Source: Sphingobacterium thalpophilum (lineage in GTDB: Bacteria > Bacteroidota > Bacteroidia > Sphingobacteriales > Sphingobacteriaceae). Taken from it: 64,000 bases of DNA. Made by a program: the position numbers and the translations under genes. The notes below the pieces were generated by a model. It saw only the letters and a list, made by a program, of their open reading frames with translations. It was not told where the DNA came from and did no database searches. The stretch's first letter is position 1; every line of letters starts with the position of its first letter. Location: assembly GCF_901482695.1 (NCBI RefSeq), contig NZ_LR590484.1, positions 868,001 through 932,000 on the forward strand. Direction: 5' to 3'. Positions 48,039 to 56,277 of the stretch are shown here, piece by piece.

Positions 48039-48287
48039 ATGGCTGACACCAGATCTTATGATGCCTTCTTAATCCTCTATAACGCAGTAAATAATGAGGT
48101 TGAATATCCATTTTTGACGAACAACTCTAAAAACAGCTTGATAGCTGGCAAACAAGGTATTATTATTCCAGGAAATGGAAAGGAAGCGACCTATGAAGTA
48201 CATACAAACAAAAAAAAGCCATCCAGAATCTGGATGGCTTTCAAAATTTTTATCAAAAGCTTATTTGATGATATCACGCAAGCCTAA
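48039..48287 (+). CDS. Doubtful small ORF in the rpsO-pnp spacer
   Basis: An 82-residue frame, MADTRSYDAFLILYNAVNNE..., with a fairly protein-like first 60 residues and a basic tail. Its 3' part runs through the rpsO terminator hairpin and overlaps the rpsO coding end on the other strand, which argues against a normal gene. No promoter or ribosome site stands out and no family is recognised. It may be a remnant of an inserted gene whose original end was lost. Confidence 0.25.
   Translation: MADTRSYDAFLILYNAVNNEVEYPFLTNNSKNSLIAGKQGIIIPGNGKEATYEVHTNKKKPSRIWMAFKIFIKSLFDDITQA
48215..48241 (-). terminator. Rho-independent terminator of rpsO
   Basis: A perfect 12-bp stem AAAGCCATCCAG (48215-48226) / CTGGATGGCTTT (48230-48241) with a 3-base loop is followed on the minus strand by a T-run (48217-48211). 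It lies about 20 bp after the rpsO stop and should separate rpsO from pnp transcription. Confidence 0.85.
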
Positions 48288-48539
48288 AGCTTTGATGATA
48301 GCACGGTATCTTTCAATATCAGTTTTGTACAAATAAGCCAACAAAGAACGACGTTTACCTACTAGTTTTTGTAGGGCACGTTGCGTACCGAAGTCTTTTC
48401 TGTTTTTTTTCAAATGCTCAGTTAAGTGAGCAATTCTTTTTGTAAATAAAGCAACTTGACCTTCAGCAGATCCAGTGTTGGTAGCTGATCCAGCAAATTC
48501 TGCGAAGATATCAGCTTTGTACTCTTTACTTAAATACAT
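48261..48539 (-). CDS. rpsO: 30S ribosomal protein S15
   Basis: A 92-residue S15, a primary 16S rRNA-binding protein of the small-subunit platform. NTGSAEGQVALFTKRIAHLTEHLKKNRKDFGTQRAL is the conserved helical RNA-binding part, followed by LVGKRRSLLAYLYKTDIERYRAIIKALGLR. Length and motifs are standard. It is transcribed alone from a strong promoter and ends at its own terminator. Confidence 0.97.
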   Translation of the reverse strand: MYLSKEYKADIFAEFAGSATNTGSAEGQVALFTKRIAHLTEHLKKNRKDFGTQRALQKLVGKRRSLLAYLYKTDIERYRAIIKALGLRDIIK

Positions 48540-48583
48540 CTCTTGAATAATATTAAAGCGTTTAAAAATTTATTAATTGCGTG

Positions 48584-48614
48584 CAAAGGTAGCAAAAACT
48601 TTGGCATTATCAAA
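48584..48614 (-). promoter_or_regulatory. Promoter of rpsO
   Basis: On the minus strand TTTG (48614-48611), a 19-bp spacer and TACCTTTG (48591-48584) give a near-ideal Bacteroidota promoter. Transcription would start near 48578, leaving a leader of about 40 nt. Confidence 0.7.
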
Positions 48615-48634
48615 TTAAAATTGACAGCTGAATA

Positions 48635-49849
48635 TCACACCTTCACATATATCTTCTTCTTATCCAACCAATAACAGATAACCCACATCAATGTCAAAAA
48701 GCACAATGAATACACGAATGAGCCGATCTCGGGAATACCCGGGATCTTGGCACAGACATATTTATAAAACCAGCCAAAAGCATCTAAATAACGCGCAGTG
48801 CCATCATCTTTTGTCCCATCTGGAATACGGAACAACCCGAGCAGGCGTGGCAAAATACCGCTCAGCACAAATATAAACAGCGGGTTCTTACCAAAAACAT
48901 CAAAAAATTGTGTCAGTTTATTTTTTACACCCTGCACCTCAATAAACCAGATCATGCCCCCAATGGTCATTATTGCCAGACCTGTTGTATAGAGGACATA
49001 AGAACTGGTCCATATTTTTTTATTGATCGGGAAACCCAAAGCCCACACCCAAGCTAATACAAGCAGGATAAATCCCGTCACAAACATACCAGCAAGCAGT
49101 TTGAAATGCGGCTCATTCGAAGCGGGCACCTTCGTCCACAGCCAATCCACCTGGCTCTGTTTTTTTATGAACACGCCGACCAGATAACCAAATGCAACCT
49201 GCACCACAGCTGGCAGCGTACTCATCAGCCCTTCGGGATCGAATGGCACCCCTTCCCCCTTATACACATGTGGCAATCCAAGAATAGCAATATCGTATTT
49301 AGTACCGAACCATCCTTCCAGGCTGTAAGGATCAGCTCCACCAGCCAATGCGCAGATCGCCCAGTACAGCAATAAAATAATAGTGGAGATCGTGATAATT
49401 GCCTTCTCTTTAAAATAATAGGCCAGTATGGAAGCAAAACAATATGCGATGGCAATACGCTGCAATACACCGAGAATACGGATACCACGGCTCGGATCCA
49501 GTGGATCCACCCAGTGTTTAAAGACCAGTTCAGCTCCCTCCCATTTGACAAAAGGCCACCAATTGATAAAAAGTCCTATCGCAAAGATCAACACGGTGCG
49601 CTTAAGCACTTTTTTCCAGAAAACCGCCGGCCCTGCTTCCTGCAGCCGCGGAATCACAAAGGACATGGCATTGCCGACCGCAAATAAAAAGAAAGGGAAA
49701 ACCAGATCTGTTGGCGAGCAGCCATGCCAGGCTGCATGTTTAAGCGGTGTAAACATGTACGTCCATGTCCCGGGATTATTCACCATAATCATCAGTGCCA
49801 CAGTAGCCCCACGAAATACATCCAAGGAATAATAGCGTTGTTTTATCAT
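48635..49849 (-). CDS. HGSNAT/NagX-like membrane acyltransferase (DUF5009)
   Basis: A 404-residue protein with about eleven membrane helices, related to heparan-alpha-glucosaminide N-acetyltransferase and to NagX of Bacteroidota. The start RYYSLDVFRGATVALMIMVNNPGTW is the family signature. The conserved histidines in LKHAAWHGCSPTDLVFPFFLF (His38 and His42) correspond to the acetyl-accepting region. RGIRILGVLQRIAIAYCFAS and the loop FDPEGLMSTLPAVVQVAFGYLVG are also typical. Such proteins may move acetyl groups across the membrane onto amino sugars. It is divergent from the ROK-susCD operon, 349 bp away, so a part in the same glycan pathway is plausible but unproven. Confidence 0.87.
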   Translation of the reverse strand: MIKQRYYSLDVFRGATVALMIMVNNPGTWTYMFTPLKHAAWHGCSPTDLVFPFFLFAVGNAMSFVIPRLQEAGPAVFWKKVLKRTVLIFAIGLFINWWPFVKWEGAELVFKHWVDPLDPSRGIRILGVLQRIAIAYCFASILAYYFKEKAIITISTIILLLYWAICALAGGADPYSLEGWFGTKYDIAILGLPHVYKGEGVPFDPEGLMSTLPAVVQVAFGYLVGVFIKKQSQVDWLWTKVPASNEPHFKLLAGMFVTGFILLVLAWVWALGFPINKKIWTSSYVLYTTGLAIMTIGGMIWFIEVQGVKNKLTQFFDVFGKNPLFIFVLSGILPRLLGLFRIPDGTKDDGTARYLDAFGWFYKYVCAKIPGIPEIGSFVYSLCFLTLMWVICYWLDKKKIYVKV

Positions 49850-50101
49850 AAATTAAGTGATTAGTGAGTAAATATAAGGTATTTAGAATACATTTTTATG
49901 CAAAATTTATCAATACAACAGCACAATCACGCGAAAACAATTCCTTTTCGTCATAAAGTCAATCCATGTAATCGTTAACCGAGAGATTTTTAAATAGAAT
50001 TTTGGAGATTTTTTTAAACTAGGACACATACCCCAACATTATTAATTTCCCACCATTTTGTTACAATTCTAAATCTTTAACTCGCTTAACACATAAAAAA
50101 C

Positions 50102-50131
50102 AATACTTTTTAAATTTGTTTAAAAAGTATT
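50102..50131. promoter_or_regulatory. Perfect 13-bp-arm inverted repeat over the -7 box: candidate ROK operator
   Basis: The arms AATACTTTTTAAA (50102-50114) and TTTAAAAAGTATT (50119-50131) are perfectly complementary around the spacer TTTG. The box TAAATTTG (50111-50118), an exact -7 match, spans the left-arm end and the spacer, so a protein bound here would block the promoter. It lies 68 bp before the ROK start. ROK repressors such as NagC and Mlc bind AT-rich dyads of this kind. The rest of the 349-bp gap is AT-rich without a further clear feature. Confidence 0.6.
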
Positions 50132-50198
50132 TGCAACTTGATTTTATTTTAATATATCTTTAACAAAAGTTTAACCAACTTTATGAACATTGAGACCA

Positions 50199-51365
50199 AT
50201 GGAAAAAGAAATTTTAAAAAGCCTATATTTTGATGCAACCCTTTCGATTGCAGAGCTGGTAAAAAAGCTAACGAAAAGCACACCTTCCATTACAAAGGCT
50301 ATTAACCGTCTGTTGGATGAGAAAATTATTATTGAATGTGGTTTCGCGGAGTCGACAGGTGGAAGACGACCTATTCAATTTGCGCTCAACCCCGATTTAG
50401 ATTTTCACATACTAACTATTTCAGCAGATCAATACTTTTCTACATTTACACTAACAAATTTAAGCCATGTCGTTATAGCGGAATTCCGGGACGTTCCCTT
50501 AGAATTGAAGGGCAGCAATTCTTCGAACCAACTCTTGTCTGAAATAGAAAATATTTTAGCTTCTTCTTCCATTCGTATAGATCGTTTAATTGGTATTGGG
50601 CTAAGTATGCCCGGCTTCGTCAATTCTGAATTGGGAGTCAACGAATCGTACCCTGCCCAGCATCCACTCTATAAAATCAAAAAAGATATAGAGAAAAAAT
50701 ATCGGGTACCTACCGTAATCGAAAACGACTCCCGCTGCATTGCCCTTGCCGAAAAAGAATTTGGTCTGGCAAAAAATATCAAAAATTCACTGATCATAAA
50801 CTTAAACTGGGGCGTCGGATTAGGGATCATTATTAATGGAGTTGTATTCAAAGGCGAATCGGGATTTGCGGGAGAGTTTAGTCATATTCCGCTTTCCGAC
50901 AATAATACCCTTTGCTCCTGCGGAAAACGGGGATGCCTGGAAGTCGAAGCCTCGCTCAATGCTGCTATTAGAAATACGGAAAACGATATTGCAAACAATG
51001 AATATTCAATCTATAGTACGTTTGTAAAACGTAATTTAAATAAGATCGATGCGCTGATTGAGTCGACCAACGCAGGAGATCAGATCGTCATCAACAACCT
51101 CGGAAAGATAGGGTACATGCTAGGAAAAGGCATCTCCACCTTAATCCATATACTAAATCCAAAACAGATAATTGTCAGTGGAAGAGGCGCCGAATTCGGA
51201 CGCATACTAAATCCACAGATACAGATTGCAATAAATGAATTCTGCATCCCTGACATAGCAAAAACTACACAGATACAGATGTCTGAGTTAAACAAACAAG
51301 CGCAAATAAAGGGCACTGCTGCTATAGTGGTCGAAAGCCATATCAACAGTATCCTAACTAAATAA
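50199..51365 (+). CDS. ROK-family transcriptional regulator/kinase-fold protein
   Basis: A 388-residue ROK protein of the regulator type (NagC, Mlc, XylR). The first 65 residues form a winged helix (LSIAELVKKLTKSTPSITKAINRLLDEKIIIECG, then STGGRRPIQFALNP). The sugar-kinase-fold part follows, with ENDSRCIALAEKEFG, LNWGVGLGIIINGVVFKGESGFAGEFSH and the zinc motif CSCGKRGCLEVE. The ATP-site DxGxT near the start of the ROK domain is not evident, which favours a regulator over a kinase. The ATG at 50199 is preferred to a TTG three codons earlier. It starts an operon with susC (21 bp) and susD (12 bp), an uncommon regulator choice for such a locus. Confidence 0.88.
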   Translation: MEKEILKSLYFDATLSIAELVKKLTKSTPSITKAINRLLDEKIIIECGFAESTGGRRPIQFALNPDLDFHILTISADQYFSTFTLTNLSHVVIAEFRDVPLELKGSNSSNQLLSEIENILASSSIRIDRLIGIGLSMPGFVNSELGVNESYPAQHPLYKIKKDIEKKYRVPTVIENDSRCIALAEKEFGLAKNIKNSLIINLNWGVGLGIIINGVVFKGESGFAGEFSHIPLSDNNTLCSCGKRGCLEVEASLNAAIRNTENDIANNEYSIYSTFVKRNLNKIDALIESTNAGDQIVINNLGKIGYMLGKGISTLIHILNPKQIIVSGRGAEFGRILNPQIQIAINEFCIPDIAKTTQIQMSELNKQAQIKGTAAIVVESHINSILTK

Positions 51366-51386
51366 TTATTACCAAAAAACTAAACA

Positions 51387-54300
51387 ATGAGTCTATTCTA
51401 CAAAAAAACAGCTGGTTTAGCGTTATGCACTCTCTTCAGTGCATCTTCACTATTTGCACAGCAGGGCATTTCTGGAACAGTTTCAGATGCCAATGGGCCA
51501 ATCGCGGGGGCAACCGTATCTGTCAAGGGAACAACTAGGGGGACCCAGACAGCAGCTAATGGATCCTTTACGATCCAAGCTTCACAAGGGGAAACACTAC
51601 GCATTTCCTTAGTCGGCTACAAAGCTCAAGAAATTGTGGTCGGTGCGACTAAAACGATTAATATTACGTTGACCGCTGATGCCTCGGCACTTGATGAAGT
51701 GGTCGTTACAGCCATGGGAATTAAACGTGAATCAAAAGCACTGGGTTATGCGGTTAGCACAATCAAAGCCGAGGAACTGACTAAAGCAGGTAATACAAAC
51801 TTTGGATCAGCTTTATACGGAAAAGCTTCCGGCGTGAAGATCACAACTGCACCTGGTGGGGCCTCCAGTGCGGTAAATGTGCAAATCCGTGGTATTAACT
51901 CCTTAAATTATCAACGTCAACCTTTATATGTTGTCGACGGTGTAATTATCCGAAACGACGAACAATATGGAACTAAGGGAGCTAACAATAACAATTACTG
52001 GGATGATCAACGTATTCGCGGTAATGGTATGCTCGACATCAACCCTGCAGATATTGAGAGTATGTCTATCCTGAAAGGATCAGCAGCAAGTGCATTGTAC
52101 GGCTCCGATGCAGCGAGTGGGGTGATCGTGATCACGACAAAAAAAGGAATTAAAGGAAGAGGTTTGGGGGTCGATTTCAATTATACAGGATCATTCGAAC
52201 GTGCTGCCTTCTTACCCAAATTCCAGAACATCTATGGTCCAGGCTATGATGCTGCTACAAATTTGGCAAATGGCGCAACAGAGGAAGGCTGGATAATCGA
52301 TGATAAATCTCCATCTGGAAGACGCCCTTATTTCCGTTCATACGGCAACTTTGGACCTAAATTTACAGGCGAGGAAGTGCGCTGGTGGGATGGATCGGTT
52401 AAAAAGTATGAAGCTCGCGAAAATAATTTTAGAGATATCTTTGATAACGGATATAATTCAAATATCAACTTTGCTATTTCCAATCAAACCGAAAAAGTAA
52501 ATTATCGATTGAGTGGTACACGTATGGACTATAAAAGTACAAGTCCTGGTTCAAAACAAAGCAGAAACACATTTAATTTAAATAGCACAGTAAAGATGCA
52601 TGAAAAATTGTCACTGGACCTGGTCGCTAACTATACGAATACAAAAACACACAATCGCTCACAATTACTTGGTCAGGTGTTAGGTAGCTTCGGAGGTTTC
52701 TTCAGCCGTACCGAGGATATGGCTGTTTTGAAGGAAAAATATCAAACCACTGATGGATATAAGTATTCTGCATTTGGAACAGGTCGCGATGAAGATTTTG
52801 TCTATACAATTCGCCCATACAACTTGCTAGACTACTTTTGGTCGCAATACAAAAATAGTTATGACGAAACAGAAAATCGTTTGTTAACGAGCGCAACTTT
52901 AAATTGGGATGTCATCAATCATCTAAAACTAAGAGGTCGTATCGGAAACGATTTTACTTCGGCTGCTATCACAGACAAACAATTTAATCAGCATGCAAGT
53001 AGATACAACAACGCCGAAAGTAGCTCCGGAGGCTTTTCAACTTCAAAAGGCATCTACTCCATTCTTTATGGCGACGTATTAGCAACTTACTCAAATAAAA
53101 TAAACACGGATTGGGACTATAGTGTAAGTGCTGGATTCCAATCCCGGGAAGAAAACTATGACGACCAGTTCTCTACTACAAAAAATGGATTGGTCAAAGA
53201 AAATTGGTTTAGTATAAGTAACAGCTATTCGCCAGCGACCACAACTAATGAACGGAAGAAAAAAATAAAGTACGCTTACTTTGGTATGGCTAATATCGGT
53301 TATAAAGGTTTTGCATATTTAGATGGAACCTATCGTTCTGAATATTCCTCAACCTTACCAATTGGCAACAATAATTACAAGTACGGTTCAATAAGTGGAA
53401 GTTTTATTTTTAGCGATGCATTTGGCTGGAAATCTGACAAACTAAATTTCGGAAAATTACGTATTTCTTATGGTATCGTGGGAAATGATGCTGGAATATA
53501 TGTTGCCAACGTAACAAACAGCCAGACTTCTCTCGAGACAATCAACGGGTCGATCCCAGCGCTGACTTACAGCGGAAAATACGGAAATTTAGCACTAATG
53601 CCAGAGATGAAATATGAATGGGAGTACGGATTAGAAACGAAATTTCTAAAAAATAGACTCGGTTTAGACTTAAGTTACTATCATAACTACATTGATAAGC
53701 AGATCCTGGATTTACAAAATGAGCCTTCTCGAGGTGCGACTTCGCAAACAGTCAACGTCGGGCGTATTTCAAATAAAGGTCTAGAGGTATCACTTACAGC
53801 AACCCCTATCCAACAGGAGAATTTTAGCTGGAATACCCGACTGAATTATTCTTTCAATAAAACAATGGTTGATGAATTCAGCGGTGGTGAAACCGAGATT
53901 GTATTCTATAGTGCTGATCAAAGTTCATTAAAAGTCGTAGCAGAAGCAGGTAAAAAACTGGGAAACATTTATGTTTATGATATTGCCAAAGATGAAAAAG
54001 GCAATAATCTGATTTCCGACGAGGGTTATTATGTAATTGACAAAACAAAATACAAATACGTCGGTAATATATTACCAAAAGCTATTGGTGGTATGACCAA
54101 TACATTCAACTATAAAAATTTGTCTCTTGACTTCACAGTTGATTACCGTTTCGGAGGAAAAATGGTTTCTGAAAACCAAAAATATGCCATGGGTGCGGGG
54201 ATGTATGAAAACACGCTAGAATATAGAGACACTGGTGTGACATTGGATGGTGTGAATCAAAACACGGGAGACAAAAACACAGTACATCTTAGTGCTGCAG

Positions 54301-54611
54301 ACTATTATATGAATACATTCAATTGGGGTGCTGATTCATGGTCAGAAAAAGGTGCTGTATATGACAACTCATACATCAAGATGCGTGAACTATCTATAAG
54401 CTATCGTATTCCTTCTTCTGTAACCCAGAAACTCAAATTAAATAACGTACGTGTATCATTACTTGGAAGGAACCTATTCTATTTCTACCGAACGCTTGAA
54501 AACCTCGATCCAGAATCTCCAGTCGGAAATCAGTGGTGGTCACAAGGTGTTGATGTAGGATCAAATACAGCAACAAGAAGTTTCGGTATTTCACTAAATG
54601 CTAATTTTTAA
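51387..54611 (+). CDS. SusC/RagA-type TonB-dependent outer-membrane transporter
   Basis: A 1074-residue outer-membrane receptor that imports oligosaccharides with its SusD partner, powered by TonB. It has a signal peptide (ending near LFAQQ, residue 26), a carboxypeptidase-regulatory-like domain (GISGTVSDANGPIAGATVSVKG, about residues 27-110), a TonB-box-like stretch after DEVVVTAMG, a plug domain with the SusC signature (VQIRGINSLNYQRQPLYVVDGVI, and SMSILKGSAASALYGSDAASGVIVITTKKG) and a 22-strand barrel ending in FGISLNANF. The gene is much more AT-rich than the downstream hydrolase genes. The substrate is unknown. Confidence 0.95.
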   Translation: MSLFYKKTAGLALCTLFSASSLFAQQGISGTVSDANGPIAGATVSVKGTTRGTQTAANGSFTIQASQGETLRISLVGYKAQEIVVGATKTINITLTADASALDEVVVTAMGIKRESKALGYAVSTIKAEELTKAGNTNFGSALYGKASGVKITTAPGGASSAVNVQIRGINSLNYQRQPLYVVDGVIIRNDEQYGTKGANNNNYWDDQRIRGNGMLDINPADIESMSILKGSAASALYGSDAASGVIVITTKKGIKGRGLGVDFNYTGSFERAAFLPKFQNIYGPGYDAATNLANGATEEGWIIDDKSPSGRRPYFRSYGNFGPKFTGEEVRWWDGSVKKYEARENNFRDIFDNGYNSNINFAISNQTEKVNYRLSGTRMDYKSTSPGSKQSRNTFNLNSTVKMHEKLSLDLVANYTNTKTHNRSQLLGQVLGSFGGFFSRTEDMAVLKEKYQTTDGYKYSAFGTGRDEDFVYTIRPYNLLDYFWSQYKNSYDETENRLLTSATLNWDVINHLKLRGRIGNDFTSAAITDKQFNQHASRYNNAESSSGGFSTSKGIYSILYGDVLATYSNKINTDWDYSVSAGFQSREENYDDQFSTTKNGLVKENWFSISNSYSPATTTNERKKKIKYAYFGMANIGYKGFAYLDGTYRSEYSSTLPIGNNNYKYGSISGSFIFSDAFGWKSDKLNFGKLRISYGIVGNDAGIYVANVTNSQTSLETINGSIPALTYSGKYGNLALMPEMKYEWEYGLETKFLKNRLGLDLSYYHNYIDKQILDLQNEPSRGATSQTVNVGRISNKGLEVSLTATPIQQENFSWNTRLNYSFNKTMVDEFSGGETEIVFYSADQSSLKVVAEAGKKLGNIYVYDIAKDEKGNNLISDEGYYVIDKTKYKYVGNILPKAIGGMTNTFNYKNLSLDFTVDYRFGGKMVSENQKYAMGAGMYENTLEYRDTGVTLDGVNQNTGDKNTVHLSAADYYMNTFNWGADSWSEKGAVYDNSYIKMRELSISYRIPSSVTQKLKLNNVRVSLLGRNLFYFYRTLENLDPESPVGNQWWSQGVDVGSNTATRSFGISLNANF

Positions 54612-54623
54612 TCGAAATTAATC

Positions 54624-56204
54624 ATGAAAAAATCACTTTCTATATTCCTATTTTTCGCATTATCCATGTTATGTCTTACAGGGTGTAAGAAACAACTGGA
54701 AGATGCCTTCGGAAATCCGGATCAAACCACCGAAGCCAGTATACCGGGTTTTTTTGCGGACCTATTAAATAATGATAGAGTTAGACCTTCTTATTGGCAC
54801 TACAGAACATTTATTCTTTCGAGTCATTCTATTTTCGCACAGACCTCATCTTTTATTCCAGCCAATAATATGTATCAGCCTAATGATGGCTATTCAAATG
54901 ATTATTGGAAAGACTTTTATTCTCCGGGGGTATTGGGTGTTTATAGAAAAATGGAAGCTGATTACGGAACTTTAAATCCAGATATCAAAGCTAAACAAGA
55001 AATTTTTCTTCAAGCAGCTAAAGTTGTTTTATACGATGAGGCATCAAAGTTAATAGATAATTTTGGAGATATCCCCTTCTCTGAAGCGGGTAGTTTACCA
55101 TTGACAAGTATCGCTAAAAAAGCAAAATTTGATGATCAAAAAGAATTATACTATTCTTTTATTGATGATCTCAAAGCGCTTAACACTTACTTTACTTCGG
55201 CTAAAACCACAGGCGATTTTTCAAAATTTGATATTCTAAACAGTGGTAATATTGATAAATGGAGACGTTATACCAACTCTTTACGGCTCCGCCTGTTAAT
55301 GCGAATTTCTAATGTGGATGAAGGAAAAGCACGGACAGAAGTTTTGGAAATGCTTAATAATCCATCTACTTATCCGTTAGTAGACGGCGATGCCAATGCG
55401 AACTATTCACCAGAGAGTACGGATATTTTACTTCAGCCGTTAAGAACCTACGCTGAATCGTTAAGACAAGCATTGACTGAGGGCAACAATCAATATGCTA
55501 GCGATTATATGTTGAATAAGACTATGAAACCGGCTAATGATCCTCGCATTCCTGTGTTTTACGATAAATTTGGTGTTACGAAGGACGGAAAATTCACTCC
55601 AAACAAGGAATACAATGCCATGCCAATCACATTCACTGAGAACGACATATTGACAAACTACCAAAAATATGCAGTATTGGACTCAGCGACGTTTTTTGAT
55701 AATGCAAAGCTACCGGGTATAGTTGGGACGGCCTCAGAAACAAATTTCGCAAAAGCTGAAGCATATTTAAGATGGGGAAATGATAACGATGCTAAAGCCG
55801 CTTACGATTTAGCTCTTAAACAGTCTGTGACTTTTTACTACTATCTTAACAATTTAAATACCGCAGCAAAAAAACGAGAAACAAAACCTGATGATGCTGT
55901 AATCAATAATTTTGTTAACAATTCAAGTGTAAAATACACAGGTAGCTCGGCTGCAAAATTAGAATTGATTCTCACTCAAAAATGGGTTCATTATGGCTTC
56001 CTGCAAGCACAGCATGCCTGGTCTGAATACAGAAGAACAGGATATCCTAAAATTACCGTATTAACAGCAGGATTAGCAAACTATTCTACTCCACCGACCA
56101 GGTTCTTATACCCTACAGGCGAGATCTCCTACAATTCTGAAAACTACGAGGCAGTAAAATCGAAAGATACCCGTGACACCAAAATTTTCTGGGACGTAAA
56201 CTAA
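54624..56204 (+). CDS. SusD/RagB-type nutrient-binding lipoprotein
   Basis: A 526-residue surface lipoprotein forming the lid of the SusC transporter. The signal peptide ends with the lipobox LTGC (Cys21). The helical TPR-like body resembles the SusD-like 2 subgroup (PF12771 type): AAKVVLYDEASKLIDNFGDIPFSEAG, LRLRLLMRISN, and near the end QKWVHYGFLQAQHAWSEYRRTGYPKI, followed by RFLYPTGEISYN. It starts 12 bp after susC and ends at a terminator. By hand count one 60-base line (55801-55860) has 27 percent G+C. Confidence 0.94.
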   Translation: MKKSLSIFLFFALSMLCLTGCKKQLEDAFGNPDQTTEASIPGFFADLLNNDRVRPSYWHYRTFILSSHSIFAQTSSFIPANNMYQPNDGYSNDYWKDFYSPGVLGVYRKMEADYGTLNPDIKAKQEIFLQAAKVVLYDEASKLIDNFGDIPFSEAGSLPLTSIAKKAKFDDQKELYYSFIDDLKALNTYFTSAKTTGDFSKFDILNSGNIDKWRRYTNSLRLRLLMRISNVDEGKARTEVLEMLNNPSTYPLVDGDANANYSPESTDILLQPLRTYAESLRQALTEGNNQYASDYMLNKTMKPANDPRIPVFYDKFGVTKDGKFTPNKEYNAMPITFTENDILTNYQKYAVLDSATFFDNAKLPGIVGTASETNFAKAEAYLRWGNDNDAKAAYDLALKQSVTFYYYLNNLNTAAKKRETKPDDAVINNFVNNSSVKYTGSSAAKLELILTQKWVHYGFLQAQHAWSEYRRTGYPKITVLTAGLANYSTPPTRFLYPTGEISYNSENYEAVKSKDTRDTKIFWDVN

Positions 56205-56225
56205 ACTACATCATTTCAATGAACT

Positions 56226-56256
56226 GAAAGCCACTCTTGGGTGGCTTTCTTTTTTG
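56226..56256 (+). terminator. Terminator after the ROK-susC-susD operon
   Basis: A 9-bp stem GAAAGCCAC (56226-56234) / GTGGCTTTC (56241-56249) with a 6-base loop is followed by a T-run. It lies 21 bp behind the susD stop and just in front of the fucosidase gene, so GH29 either depends on read-through or has its own promoter. Confidence 0.85.
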
Positions 56257-56277
56257 TCATTTTCAGTATATTTATAC

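Noticed and set aside
47408..48260. CRISPR array in the rpsO-pnp spacer
   Set aside because: The repeat units are only 11 bp, directly adjacent and without spacers, and no cas gene is present.
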